Source: Toxorhynchites rutilus septentrionalis (taxonomy: Eukaryota > Arthropoda > Insecta > Diptera > Culicidae). From it: a DNA stretch of 64,000 nt. This document shows positions 43,032 through 54,898 of the stretch, in pieces (the first letter of the stretch is position 1; each line of letters opens with the position of its first letter). The DNA is taken from positions 109,462,661 to 109,526,660 of the forward strand of contig NC_073746.1 of the NCBI RefSeq assembly GCF_029784135.1, written 5' to 3'. The notes beneath the pieces were generated by a model, which saw only the letters and a program-made list of their open reading frames with translations, searched no databases and was not told the origin of the DNA. A program made the position numbers and the translations under genes.

Positions 43032-43465
43032 CAGTAAATATTCGCTAATTGGGCGAAAGGGGAAGACCGGTTATCGACATTTGCGTTTTAACTGGTCCGA
43101 CATGCAAAACGTCAAATAAAATCAAGGGAAATTTCAATGAATTGTTTGATTCGCGTTGATCATGAATTTGGATAAACCAAAGGTTTCCAATGGAAGTTTC
43201 GCATTGAGTGCGACACTGGTATGGAATATAATTTGAGGAAATTATTTTTCTGTAATTTAATCGATGTTTTTGTCTTGCGAAAATAATGTCATTTTTCATA
43301 ACATTTCAAATTACATTCGAATGCCCTTCATAGCAAATCTTCCATTTGGATATGGTGTCGATTGTTTACGAAATTCTGCTTTTTAACTGGTCCATGGACC
43401 AGTTAGCGGTCGCCCAGTTAAAAAGCAGACCAGTTAAACCAGGACCAGTTAGCGAACGATTACTG
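43032..43465. mobile_element. 434-bp MITE with pogo/Tc1-like ends
   Basis: The ends CAGTAAATATTCGCTAATTGGG and CAGTAATCGTTCGCTAACTGG (inverted) are each flanked by TA. Internal words GGACCAGTTAGCG and TTTTTAACTGGTCC recur in both orientations. CAGT...ACTG ends and TA duplication fit pogo-type elements. Confidence 0.65.
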
Positions 43466-44083
43466 TATACTATATGTTAGAAAAATATTTTATTTAACAG
43501 AGCAAAGGAACTTTGGTGGAACATATAAATTAACCAGTTTCTATGATGATGTGGCTCAGAGGTGCGGTTATTGTTGTTTGGTACTTCTTTCTGTGACATG
43601 TTACGGAATATTCATATTGCTTGTGCTATTTGTAATTATATCTTCATGCACTTCTATTTGCTAGTTTCAGTTTTTCATAAATATGAATAAAAAAGTAAAG
43701 TTAATAGAGACATATTGTATGTCTGATAATGATGGTACTGCTTAACAGTGAGGATATGTGTGTCATCGTGAACATAATTTGGGGAATATAATAAATATGT
43801 TGCAAAAATCATGTTTGAATAAAAGAAGTAAAAACAAAATTTTTGAGTTGAACGGTTTCATTGTGATTAAACATAATACTGCATGGGCAAGTCCCGGGAT
43901 TTTTAAACAGTCGACGCCACTTAAAAAATGAACAAGATTCATTTCGAGAGGTTCGTCTGTCACTATCTTATGTGTAAAGTTCCATGACCTTTCGTTTATT
44001 TGTTCAAAAACTACAGTTGTTTAACTGTCACTACCTTAGCATTCGTATAGAAAATGGAAAAAGAGGGATATCATATTTGAATC

Positions 44084-44266
44084 TGTGACTACACACACAC
44101 ACCTTGTCATATAAACACTGCACACCGCACATATCATACATGTCGTACCACTCCATTTAACTTACAAACAATAAAGAGAACAGAAGCAAACGCTAATAAA
44201 GTATAGTTAATATTTATTAGACTAATTCGTTCGCCTTTCTTTATCCTATCGGTTCGTGTCCCCACA
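44084..44266 (+). repeat. 5' LTR
   Basis: 183 bp, TG...CA ends, containing AATAAAG signals near 44170 and 44196. It is followed directly by TTAGTGACCCCGCCGCGAG, the position of the primer-binding site. Confidence 0.8.
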
Positions 44267-44359
44267 TTAGTGACCCCGCCGCGAGTTGTTTTTGATAAAA
44301 ACACAGCTTTTTCGTGAATTTTTCGGTTTGCATCTCATTTTTGTAAACCTAACCTCAGA

Positions 44360-45052
44360 ATGTCTAACGAGGCCGCCGCCGGAGTGAATGTTACCGCGGC
44401 TGTGTCGGTCAAACTACCGGAGTTTTGGAAGAGCGACCCAGAAATGTGGTTTGCTCAAGCGGAGACCCAATTCATTCTCGCCAACGTCACGAAAGACGAT
44501 ACCAAATTATTTCACATAGTGGCAAAAGTGGATCAATCTGGGTTTTGCCACATCGCAGATCGATTGATCGCAAGATTTACACTCTCTCCAGAGGCACGTA
44601 TGGAACGCCTTCTCAATGCTTCGGACTTAGGTTACATGCGACCAACTCATCTGTTGGCAAAAATGCAAGAGCTAGCCGCTGGTGTCAACGTTAACGGAAA
44701 TTTGTTGAAGATGCTCTTCATTCAGCGTATGCCACCTCAAATTCGCCCCATAATAACTATTACTGATGGAACTCTTCCAAAGCGCGCGGAAATGGCAGAT
44801 AAAATGGCGGAATCTCCGCAAACCGCTGCCGTGTCCACACCATCCGGATCCCGATGCTCCAATGATCAATTCAATCACATGAAAGAACAGCTGGAAATAT
44901 TGAGTGCTGAGTTCCGTCGACTCAAAACCGATTCAAACAAACAACGCAGTAGGTCATCATCACGAGTTCGGGAGAGGAATTTTGTTAGTATCATCAGAAA
45001 TATGGACACAAAGCACAGCGGTGCAAGCAGTCTTGCCGTTTTAATGCACTAA
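44360..45052 (+). pseudogene. gag-like frame of the LTR element
   Basis: A 230-codon frame beginning MSNEAAAGVNVTAAVSVKLP, with the motif FWKSDPEMWFAQAETQF typical of insect gypsy-type gag proteins. It ends early at a TAA. The zinc-knuckle region is not clear. It has probably suffered small deletions, as about a third of a normal gag seems to be missing. Confidence 0.65.
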
Positions 45053-45109
45053 AAAACTAAATCATAGCTCACCTGAAACAGCGCAGACGGGCGGCACGTT
45101 TTCCAGTCG

Positions 45110-45960
45110 GCGTTTATTATTAGCGGATAAAACAAGCGGACTTCTGATCGACACTGGATCAGACGTATCACTAGTGCCAGCGACAAGAAAAGACACGATA
45201 TCTGGGCCAACGCCCTTCACGCTTTACGCTGCTAACGGTTCGTACAATCTGATCTCGGACTTCGGCGGCGGTTCACATGGAACTTTTTGGTAGCTGACGC
45301 TAGGCAACCCATTATTGGACATGCTGGCGCATTTTGGACTAATGGTGGATTTAAAGAACAGAACCCTCGTCGACGCAAAGACAAATCTTCGTTCCTCTGG
45401 TAGTGTGATTACCGCTCATGTTCATACTATTACTACAATCGAATCGCATCATTCGTTCCAAGCGTTGCTTACCAAATATCGTCGAATCACACTTCCAGCT
45501 ACTTTCCGTGCCGAAGTGCAGCATGATGTTACACATCACATCGAGACAAAAGGTCTACCGTTTGCATCTGAAGCTAGGAGAATGGCTCCCGACAAACTTC
45601 ACTGGTGGCAGAACTTGGAATTTGTAGACCGTCTAGTAGCAACTGGGCCACCCCACTTCATTGTGTTCCGAAAAAGAACGGTCAGTGGAGGTTCGTCGGC
45701 GACTATCGAATGCGCAGTAAAGTCACTGTACCGGATCATTACCCAGTTCCACACGTTCACGACTTTTTGAACTCACTACAAGGTAAGCAAATTTTTACTA
45801 CTCTAGACGTGGAACGTGCATACCATAAAATTCTAGTGGAAGAAACCGATATCAGGGGTCTTCGTAGCCACTTGGTTACGCGTTCGCTTACCAAGCGATC
45901 GATCGTGAGTTCAAACTCAGGACCCTCAATTGACCATCTTTGTGTTGTTATAGAATAACT
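45110..45960 (+). pseudogene. Protease and 5' reverse transcriptase remnant
   Basis: An aspartic protease motif LLIDTGSDVSLVPA lies near 45130-45175. It is followed in other frames by RT sequence: PSSSNWATPLHCVPKKNG and WRFVGDYR (about 45625-45710), then PVPHVHDF and FTTLDVERAYHKI (about 45740-45840). The SINE interrupts the RT at 45853. Confidence 0.75.
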
Positions 45961-46286
45961 ACGTCCACGCAACCATCATTAGCGATGGAAATCGATCAAC
46001 GGTGGAACAAAGATCGATTCACCCATACAACTGATCTGCTCTGCAAGAAACATCGGGCTGCTGTTCTAATAATATCCTAACAATGAACAATATCCACTGT
46101 CTCCGCTGTCCGCTCTGCTGAACAATGGAAGAACAGAAAGAATACCCTTACGCCTAAATGGCTACTACTGTGTAATTTACAATTTATAGAAACATAAACA
46201 TATGTACATGTACACGATTAAAACCCGGCTCTGTTACAGCTAAAATGCTAATGAGCGTAATAAATAAATAAATGGGATAAAAAAAA
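45854..46286 (+). mobile_element. tRNA-derived SINE inserted in the retrotransposon RT
   Basis: Begins with a tRNA-like promoter: A-box region GTAGCCACTTGGTTACGCG and B-box region GAGTTCAAACTC. It ends in AATAAATAAATAAATGGGATAAAAAAAA. A 13-bp target duplication AGAAACCGATATC flanks it exactly (45841-45853 and 46287-46299). Removing the SINE and one duplication copy rejoins the RT reading frame (EETDI to PKTAVITPFG). It resembles Feilai-like mosquito SINEs in layout; the family assignment is from memory. Confidence 0.88.
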
Positions 46287-46299
46287 AGAAACCGATATC

Positions 46300-46800
46300 C
46301 CGAAAACAGCCGTGATTACTCCTTTTGGACTCTATGAGCTCACTCGAATGCAGTTCGACCTCTGCAACGCAAGTCAAGCGTTCCAGAGTTTTATGAATAG
46401 AATTTTCGGTGACTTGGATTATGTCGTTGTTTTCATCGACGACATGCATCATCGTCACCCGACGAACACAAACAGCACGTCGAGGAAGTGTTTCGCAGAC
46501 TTCAGCAGAACGGTCTGGTGATAAACCTATGGAAAAGCTGATTCGCCCGGTCGCAGGTGGAGTATCTTGGTTATATAATCGACCGAGATGGAAGCAGGCC
46601 ATTGCCATCCTGTGTTCAGACTGTAGCTGACAACAAACTTCCCACTACGGTTAGAGAATTGCGAAGATTTTTGGCTCTGATCAGCGTAAGCAAGCGTTTC
46701 ATCCCGAGGGCAGTCGATATGCAGGCAGAACTTCGTGTGCTGATACTGGATAACAGAAAAAAACGAAACTAGAATTGTCCAGTGGACTGACTCTTCCAAT
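46300..46800 (+). pseudogene. 3' reverse transcriptase remnant
   Basis: Continues with ITPFGLYELTRMQFDLCNASQAFQSFMN and the catalytic box VVFIDDM (46415-46445). In another frame follow YLGYIIDRDG and TVRELRRFLALISVSKRFIP (46560-46705), the RT-RNase H connection typical of gypsy elements. Frames are shifted and stops present. Confidence 0.75.
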
Positions 46801-46925
46801 TATCTGGTACAACTTGGCAACCTCTTGACTTCTTCTCTGAAAAAGTCGCTAACTCACAACGATTGCCACAGCCCAGGAACACGACGAAGAACTAAAGAAG
46901 CTCATGGAGTCATCCAATCTCAAAT

Positions 46926-47400
46926 TTGAACCTTTACGAACACCGCATCTCTCCCGTTCGATCTATTGTGACGTGTCAACAAACAATGAAGTACGTCCTT
47001 TCATTCCAGAAAAAACATCGGCTAAGCTTGCTGCGACACTTCCATGGCATAGTACATCTCGGTGCAAAGGGGACTATGCAATTGATTTCTGAGAGATTCG
47101 TATGGCCATATATGAATAAAGATATCAACGAGTTTGTTCGTAGTTGTGTCGCTTGTCAAGCATTGATCCTCCGAAAACGAGATTTCGGCACACTATTATT
47201 GTCCTCGTCACTCCTCTTCGGTCATCAAAAGGGAGTAGATATCTTCTTACAGTCGTGGACCGCTTTACCCGGTGGCCTGAAGCCATTCCACTTAGATTCA
47301 AATCATATTCGCACAACAGCATACCACCCACAAGCGAATGGGATTGTTGAACGTATTCATCGCAGCAGCACTGATGTGCAAAGGGAAGCATAATTGGAGT
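46926..47400 (+). pseudogene. Integrase remnant
   Basis: Shows the zinc-binding region HGIVHLGAKGTMQLISERFVWPYM...CVACQ (about 47041-47160), a core fragment with LLTVVDRFTRWPEAIPL in the adjacent frame (about 47247-47295), and TTAYHPQANGIVERIHR (47317-47366) from the conserved end of the core. Much of the core between them is deleted. Confidence 0.75.
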
Positions 47401-47546
47401 GAACAGTTACCCATCGTACTTCTTGGACTCAATGCCGGCTTACATCTGCGACAAGGATTTCAGCAACCACCCAAACGAAGACAAATTGACGAATGTTACA
47501 TCATCTGGCCACCGTGTCCGGTTTCTGATGTAAATGGAGGGGCAAC

Positions 47547-47745
47547 TGTGGCTACAAACAAACCTTGTCATACAAACACTGCCACCGCACATATCATACA
47601 TGTCATACCACTCCAGTTAACTTGTAAACAACAAAGAGAACAGACGCAAACGCTAATAAAGTAAAGTTAATATTAAAAACAAAGTAAAGTATATATTAGA
47701 TTAATTCATTCGCCTTTCTTTATCCTGTCGGTTCGTGTTCCCACA
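47547..47745 (+). repeat. 3' LTR
   Basis: 199 bp and clearly homologous to the 5' LTR. It carries an extra segment of about 20 bp (AAAACAAAGTAAAGTATA region, 47675-47695) and scattered substitutions. The two LTRs differ enough to suggest an old insertion. Confidence 0.8.
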
Positions 47746-48402
47746 GATCAAACATTGTTATGTTATGGGAAAACTCCTGAACAATCAATGCAGTGGTTGA
47801 CGAAATGTTATTCGACTTCCGCTTCTTCGAGAACAACAGTTTATCGGTGGTTTAGTGAATTTTCAAAGGCCGTACAAGCACCGCAGATGCACCTCGCTCT
47901 GAAAGGCCAAAAGAGACTCAGAATCCAGAAATCGTTGAACAAGCGCATCTATTCGTTTTGAACAATCGTAAAGTGAAGTTACGCGAGCTAGCTGGGGTTG
48001 TAGGCATTTCAAAAGATCTAGTGGAATACATTTTGCACGACATTTTGGGCATGAAAAAGCTATCCGCGCGATGGGTGCCGCCTTTGCTGATCGTCGACCA
48101 AAAACAGCCGGTTTGGCGTTGTTGAAGCGTAATCGAGTGGACTTCTTGCGACGTTTTGTGACAATGGATGAAACGTGGATCCATTACCACACTCCAGAGT
48201 CCAAAAGGCAGTCTGCAGAGAGGCGCTGAGGTATGTTTTGAAGACTTAGACGTTTCATACTACAGAACGGGAATCGAAATGTTGGAAACTCGCTATACCA
48301 AGTGTACTGCCATAGAGGGAAACTATGTTGAGGAATAAAAACAGCTTTTCCCAAAAAACGATTGTTTTCATTAAAAATCCCGGGACTTTTCAGCCCATGT
48401 AG

Positions 48403-49740
48403 TAATAATTAATATTTATCGCACACCTTCCTTCATTAATCTAGGGCATCGATGAGAATAAAATAAAATGGTGGGGCATATGATGAAACCACTAACTGTG
48501 GATAACGGAAATCCGACGTGTCCCACGATTTTATTGTATGCTCATCAATGTCCTAGGATCAAGAAATAAGGGGAGTGATAAATGCTAACTGATACTTGCC
48601 TATTTTTTTTTTTCTAACTTTTAGTACATTATATGTATTATTATTATGTTTAATCGCAATGAAACCGTTTAATATATCGTCTTGGTGTATGGAATTAGGG
48701 CACATCACGGTAGTTGTTTTGAAAAATACATTTCAAACATACGAATCAAAACGTGGGTTAAAGCTATCATACTTGGAACCAAAAGTACTACGTCAATTTT
48801 GTCCATAGGTTCCAAACATGTTTTTCCAGAATAGCCTAAACCGTCCAGACGTGAAGCAGTGGAAGGTGACAGCTAATCGAGGACACCAGTTGCAGTTGCC
48901 TCCGAAATACTGAAGTGAGACTCCATTCCAACTATCCTGATTGATTTGACAGAGCTCTAGACGCAGGAAAAAAATTCTAGAAAAACGCTGGTAACGATGT
49001 ATGGGTATTATTTCGAAGACTTATAGATTTTTTTCTGAAACCAGTCTTGGAACGTTGTGAAAGCACCTCGTATGTGCAAAAATAACTTACACAGTGCGTC
49101 AACAAGTTTCCGGAACTAAAACTATATCACACCATTATCCAAATAGCCAAACTGTTATAGAGAATATAATCTCAGAGTTCTCATGGCCAGGATTCGCCGA
49201 ATTCGACCCTAATATCACAGACCTTCTGAATAATAATGCACCGAATCACAAGTCACTGATCATAGAGGACGAAAGACTGAAATCAACTGCTCCCTGAATT
49301 CATCTTGATTCAACGGTCTCTGGCGGATTACGAAGAAAGAAGATTGTTGTGGATAACGAACAAAGCAGAACAATGGGAACTTTTGAGCAATGAACAGCCT
49401 GATTGAATAGTCAATCACAAAGTTTCCACGACATTTCGATCCATAGGCATCTCTATTCAGAAGTAAGTTGATATACACATAGAAAAATAATTCGTTCATC
49501 ATATTACAGCAACAGCGAAATTATCTGCACGATGAAATTGATTATGTTTTAATATTAATGATCTCAAATCGTCAGCCATATTCAGGAGGTTCAAATTGTA
49601 TTGTATGAAACGTGTATGAAAGCAGCTAACCTCAACCATCCGACATAGTGCCATACGTTCAATAATCTCTCCTCCCATTGCTACGCAAATTTTGGGAATT
49701 GGAGGAATTCACGAATACTTTTGCGCATCTAAATCCAATG
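48403..49740. other. Unclassified flank with possible coding scraps
   Basis: A 29-bp stretch at 48646-48674 is the inverted complement of 43850-43878. A TTTTTCCAG acceptor at 48821-48829 opens a 31-codon frame ending TGA at 48920. A frame at 49094-49297 has no recognised domain. None is supported as a gene on its own. Confidence 0.35.
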
Positions 49741-49749
49741 GGATGCAAT

Positions 49750-49960
49750 GCGAAAGCGTGGGACTTGCCAAGATAGGGGCTTCGGATTCGATTCCCGTTG
49801 GGTTAGAAAATCTAAATTGACGTGCACAGTCCTCACCTTGCAAGTCCCCATGATGACAAAGACGACACATAAAATGTCCGAATCCGCACCACGGATAATC
49901 GGGATTCTACTGTATAAAAAACATTTGTTCAGAAGTTTGAACTGCTCAAGGTCTAGATCG
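49750..49960 (+). mobile_element. Possible SINE fragment (B-box-like)
   Basis: GGCTTCGGATTCGATTCCCG resembles a tRNA B-box region. It is followed by GTTGGGTTAGAAAATC and a short unique body. The A-box side is weak and no target duplication was found, so this is tentative. Confidence 0.3.
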
Positions 49961-51100
49961 ACAAAAAAAAGTCCGACTCGGGAACGACAATATCTCCTTT
50001 CGACTCAATTTTTATGTTCTAAATTCAGTGGACTTCGGATCAATTTTGTCTGCAGATCCAGGTACTACAAGTAGGCCTGACACATTTAACTGTTCTCCAA
50101 TCTACGTTTTTCAGTGCTATCTTTTTTATTTGTTTGGTTGAAGATAATTATTCAATTTCCTGGACATTGTAGTATTCACTTATTATTATTCACTTATTCA
50201 TTTATCCCCATACCGTTCTGAAAAACAAACCTATAAAAAACACAAAAATAGACTCAATTTCTGCAAAACAGCTGTATCCGCTGTTAATTTCCTGTAGGTA
50301 TACTTCAGCAGAAATCGGATATTTCTTCGCTCAGCTGTCCAACACCGTCTCAAGGTGGGTTATGACTTTTACCGAGAAACTGTAATTTTTTGTTACCATA
50401 ACAACAAAACTTGGGGTCGAACGAAAAATACTAATCAAAATAAACTTACCGAACAATTTTTCCACCCATGAAATGCTCAAAAAACGTGTTTGCTTTTTGT
50501 TTGGAGTGCGCGACCGAAATCAAGATATTTGTTTTTTCACTTTTTTAACTTCATAAAACGATGTTCGTATGCCTTATCTTCCGGAAAAACACAAAAAAGT
50601 TATAGTTTGTTCCCAGCTTTTAACAAAACAACACCAAGCTCAGTTGTCCCATGTTGATATTATATTCATAACTGTCCCACCATGTATTTTTAGTAGATTT
50701 GATATCAAAAAAATGGATAGGTTATATCTATGATATAACCGCAAAGTTGACGTGGGACTAGCTTAGCTTAGCAATCATTTGTTTGTATTGATTAAATTTT
50801 TGATTGAATGAAACAATTTCCGGATTCAATCGAATTCAATATATATTCTTTGTGAGTAAAGAGATTGAACAAATGCCATGTAAGGTCAATTCATGCATTG
50901 TGATAGATTATGTTCTTCGTTACAAATAAATTCAATGACAGTCCTTTTTCGTTTCATATGATGGCTAGGACAAAATATGTGAACGGAAGAATTATCAAAC
51001 GATTATTTTATTTTACATTTCCATCTCAAGTTTGCATTTCTCAAGTGTACTCATTGCTAGAAAGTCAGTGAGCAGAAGATATGAAGGCATATCCTTCAAT
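49960..51100. other. Intergenic DNA, no gene seen
   Basis: AT-rich. TTGACGTGGGACTAGC at 50749-50764 is a half match to the palindrome repeat family. No open frame with a recognisable domain. Confidence 0.35.
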
Positions 51101-51119
51101 GCAATCTTGAATCCAAAGC

Positions 51120-51660
51120 GAACCAAAGCGTTGTGTTCGTACCCGTGTTTGTAATCCGTGTTAGGAAAACACTTTTCGGAGTGCAAAAAAAACATGCGGG
51201 TGCAAAAGTACCCCCGGCTTGCATGAAGCAACAACTTCAACTTATACTTTTTATATTATAAAGCCTTTGAACTTGAAGGTTCAATCGCCTCTAATGTTTA
51301 CAAGATTTTCCCAGGTTCCTAAGTTCAGAAGACCATTTTAAGGAAACATATTCTAGACTGCACAAAGGCAAGCGAGTTCGATTGTACTCGCAGTTTGAAT
51401 TTATTTGCAATGCCAATTTCCCCACGCTCCATGGATTTGAAGTCTGTGTTAGGGAAACACATTTCAGACGGAACAAAAATACCCGCGATTTTCATGTATT
51501 TGCAATGTCGATTTCTCCAACACTGCTTGGTTTTGAAGTCTGTGTTAGGGAACACATTTTGGTGAGAACAAAAATCCCCACACTTTCATGTATTTGCATT
51601 GCCGATTTCCCCAAGGCTGCTTGGTTATGATGGCTGTGTTGGGGAAACCGTAAATCGGGC
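51120..51660. repeat. Minisatellite-like repeats of about 95-110 bp
   Basis: The word GT(C/A)(T/C)GTGTTAGG(G)AAACAC recurs at about 51158, 51442 and 51540, with a relative at 51634. Each is followed by an (A)C-AAAAAT(A/C)CCC segment and TTTGCA(A/T)TGCC/TCGATTTC(C/T)CCA. Spacing is about 98 bp in the best part. It runs straight into a palindrome-family copy at 51650. Confidence 0.6.
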
Positions 51661-51917
51661 CAATCAAAACGAGGCAGTTAGGGCGTTTAGATAACGCTTA
51701 ACATTTTACAGTTTATCTAATGAAAAATAACATTTTATTAATTGCGATAGATGCGTAGAAATATTCCCTGTCAATTGATGCAAACATTTTTCCGATCCAG
51801 TAGGAAATATTCGAGTTATAAGCATTCGGAATCTTTCATGTTTTCCCGCATGTTCTGTGTTTAGGTTTTCATTTTACTCCCCATATACTCCGGTTAGACG
51901 TAGTCCCACGTCAAAAA
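51650..51917 (+). repeat. Palindrome repeat family, second copy
   Basis: Shares GATAGATGCGTAGAAATATTCCCT, CAATTGATGCAAA and CGAGTTATAAGCATTC with 29140-29437, and ends TTAGACGTAGTCCCACGTCAAAA, with one substitution in the palindrome. Confidence 0.65.
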
Positions 51918-52079
51918 ATGCTTAGAAAAGCCGCCTAGCAGAAGGCAGCCAGCATGAAACCAATGTGGATGTATGATAGATGAAAGTGTTTTGAAGACGT
52001 GTGGGTAAACCAAAAAATAATGTCGGAATAATTTTAAAAAAAATCCGTGAAGCCCGTCTAAAGGCGTGGTTAGGTTGTA

Positions 52080-52997
52080 GATGGTTAAAATAGCCATGAA
52101 CAACGTAGCAGAGAATATCCTAGGACACGTGGAATAAATACGACGGTACGAGTGGTCTGATTATGAGTGCCAGAGCAAGTGTTACATGAGAAGAACGTTG
52201 CGCGGGACCTAATGCTGCGTCAATCTATCCGTTAGAACGTGGAACGATGTAGACAGGAGCAGAGACAGCAAACCCGACTCTTCAGGGAAAACCGCTCTCA
52301 TGAGACGCGAAAGATCTATCAGAAACTCAATATATCCCGGCTTCGGCTTCGTGTTACGAGCAGAAATGCTTCGGAATCAGAATGGGAGTATACTGACGAA
52401 CACACGTGAAGTGACCGGAAGATGGAGGCAGCACTACAATGAACACCTGAATGGCGTACAGGCAGAGGACCAAGTTAACGATGGAAGCGATTACGTTGGT
52501 ACAGTAAATAATGAAGATGTACCGCCCTCAACGAAAGGTGAAGTTAAGAATACCATCAAACAGCTGAGGAACAACAAATCAGCGAAACTTATCAAGATGG
52601 GCCCGGAAAACTTTTTTAATTGTCTGCATCGATTGATCGTCATAATTTGGGAAACAGAACAACTAACGGAGGAGTGGAAAGACGGGATCATTTGCCCTAT
52701 CTTCAAGAAAGGCGAAAACTTTCGTACAATCACTGTTCTGAATGCACCTACAGAATGCTGTCCCAAATTGAACCACGAGCACACGCAACTCACCGGTGAA
52801 TCCAGTATCCAGAAAGTGAGGTGGAACGATACGATGGGGAGGACATATTGCATGAATGTCGGACAACTATCCTGCAAAAATGGTGTTCATCGGGAATCCG
52901 GTTGGTACAAGACGACGAGGAGCGCTGCAAGTAAGGTGGTTAGACCAAGTCAATCAAGCCATGTTGTGAAGATGTTAACCCAAAATAAATAAATAAA
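52080..52997 (+). mobile_element. Non-LTR retrotransposon fragment (reverse transcriptase start and 3' tail)
   Basis: Contains EVTGRWRQHYNEHLNG (52406-52454), then EVKNTIKQLRNNKSAKLI, then WETEQLTEEWKDGIICPIFKKG (52648-52714) and ITVLNA, the fingers part of a non-LTR reverse transcriptase. The catalytic core is missing. A short C-terminal fragment (52817-52980) and an AAATAAATAAATAAA tail follow. An internal deletion has joined RT start to tail. It is inactive. Confidence 0.8.
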
Positions 52998-53399
52998 AAC
53001 CACATATTTAAGGATGAACCAGCGCGACACCCCTTATTGACATCGTATTCGAGAAGCGCTGTATACCCACTAAAGTTTGTTGAGGGTGTTCAGAAAGATA
53101 AAATTGAACCAAAATCAGATTCGTATGTCGACGTAGTTGAGTGCTTGAAGGATCCACTGCTCCTGGCTAAGCTGATCTTTTTGAAATCCGTTTTAAGAAG
53201 TTGAACAATTTTTGCGCGAGTTCCAAACGGATAATCCCATGGTTCCATTCTTGCTCAACGCTGTGAGTCAAATGGTTAGAAGTATAATAGGAAGATTGAT
53301 GAAGATCGATTTTCTAAAAACAATTGGACAATCGGGGATTTTTTTTCGGAATTTGAATCGAAATCCTGATTTGTTTTATTCCAAAAATCTACATTTGTG

Positions 53400-53612
53400 A
53401 AAACTGAAGGCTTACTGGGATGTGTTCTGAGTGGCATGTTCGAAAATGCGTGTGCACCAGTGTAAGTCGGAAGAAATGGCGTCTATAAAAAATCCTCCAG
53501 CTAGAACAGAAATCAAACCCAAAGACCTCAACATAATATGATTTACGCTAATTACTCGGCCACCGAAGCCCCTATCGACAGCGTTGTGCCATCCAACGCT
53601 AAGGGTTAGCAC
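53400..53612 (-). mobile_element. tRNA-related SINE copy
   Basis: On minus the head reads GGGCTTCGGTGGCCGAGTAATTAG (A-box-like) and GGGTTTGATTTC (B-box-like). The body TTCCGACTTACACTGGTGCACACGC...TGCCACTCAGAACACATCCCAG is shared with 22730-22916. No tail or target duplication is readable. Confidence 0.6.
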
Positions 53613-53619
53613 ACTGCCA

Positions 53620-54898
53620 GGAGTAATGAACAGTTTTTCGACTCTTTTTCGTCAACCTCTGAGGAATTCGGGCTTTGGTCTCTCAAAATCCATTTAGTAC
53701 CAGCGCAGGCTATTATTAGGAACAAGCGGCAACAATTCTAGAAATCTACAAAAACAGTAAGTTTATCTTTTTTATATATTCACGTTTACACATCATATCA
53801 CACCGCTTGAATAAAAAATCAATATTGGAATTTTATACGATAACTTTCGAAAACGAATACTTCCTCTCAATTAAACACATACTAAATTTCGTTACACATG
53901 AATCACAAACAAAGCTCTGAGTTGCTCTATCTCCAGATTCTAGTTTTCACGTGTTTCTCAATTTGTACCATTGGTTGAAATGTTTGAATATTCCGAACAT
54001 GTATATTTGCTTACATCGAATCAACGTGATTATTGACATAGTTTGAGAAGCCAGGTAACTCGTTTTTAGTAATAATCTTTTCTCACAACAGAAGCTGGAT
54101 TGTCTTTATAGATTTCTATATATGATACATATTTATAAATACATCGACAACAATTTCCAGCGTGATGGGTATAGATAATCCAGTGATAAAACAGGAAAAG
54201 AAGCCATGCTTCCGAAGCTAAAACGAATAACAAACTCTACTCGATCGATCTAAACTTTAGGATAATAAAAGTTATACAAACATAATAGGAACAGTTTTCT
54301 AGTCAGCCTTCGTACCGTGTAAGTAAAGCTGCCTAAATTGACTAAACGTCAACTTTGCAGTTTAACTACCGAAAGAACCTAACTCTAGTGAACGTACGTA
54401 AAGCTATCACGGTAACTTTTCACATCTTACGAGAGTTCAGATGTTGCGCTATAGCTAAAACTGTTCTGTAGAAGGCAAGCGTTTTTTTTGTTCTTATGTC
54501 GACCCTATCACATTTCGAACCAGCAATCGACATTCAGTGCTGAGCAAAATTCTTCCGAAACTAGAACTGAGTTGCGGTCCAGTGATGTCAAATAAGAACA
54601 GAAAGATATTACAGAAACGGTGTGAACTATTCATTACAACTATCTATCCTATGATTTTTATTGCAGAATTTGTTTAGAATTAGACTAATTGAGTTAGGTG
54701 TCCGTGTGAGTGTTATCGTGTGTGTAAAGAGCGTCTTTGGGATATTTTTGCATTTGTTGAGTATTCCACTCTGTTTTCTATGTTTCGATAATTTTTGTCC
54801 TTTTTCGAGGGTTAGCTAAATTTTATTCTAGACTAAGTAAAACCAATGATCTATTCGTAAATTAGCGAAACGAATATCAGATAAACATCGGCCGCACG
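53620..54898. other. Downstream flank of ZUP1
   Basis: AT-rich sequence with no supported exon. The part next to 54898 should be the ZUP1 3' UTR (minus strand). No recognisable element. Confidence 0.4.

Larger units (their letters stand above)
44084..47745 (+). mobile_element. Ty3/gypsy-type LTR retrotransposon, degenerate
   Basis: The LTRs start TGTG(A/G)CTACA and end CCCACA, at 44084-44266 and 47547-47745. The 4-bp flanks AATC/GATC look like a target duplication with one change and restore the mariner reading frame. Between the LTRs are gag-like, protease, reverse transcriptase and integrase remnants in gypsy order (protease-RT-integrase), with many frameshifts and deletions. RNase H is not clearly visible and no envelope gene is seen. 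A SINE is inserted in the RT. Confidence 0.85.
43879..48402 (+). mobile_element. Mariner element hosting an LTR retrotransposon
   Basis: The left end CTGCATGGGCAAGTCCCGGGATTTTT and right end CTACATGGGCTGAAAAGTCCCGGGATTTTT (inverted) are flanked by TA. Transposase coding starts at 44054 (MEKEGYHI) and, after the inserted LTR element, resumes with GKTPEQSMQWLTKCY and TVYRWFSEF (47755-47860) and KLRELAGVVGISKDLVEYILH (47970-48035). Internal deletions and stops remain. Without the insert it is about 860 bp, shorter than a complete mariner of about 1.3 kb. Confidence 0.8.

Noticed and set aside
45880..45960. tRNA gene within the retrotransposon
   Set aside because: The A- and B-box sequences belong to the SINE head, bounded by a 13-bp target duplication.
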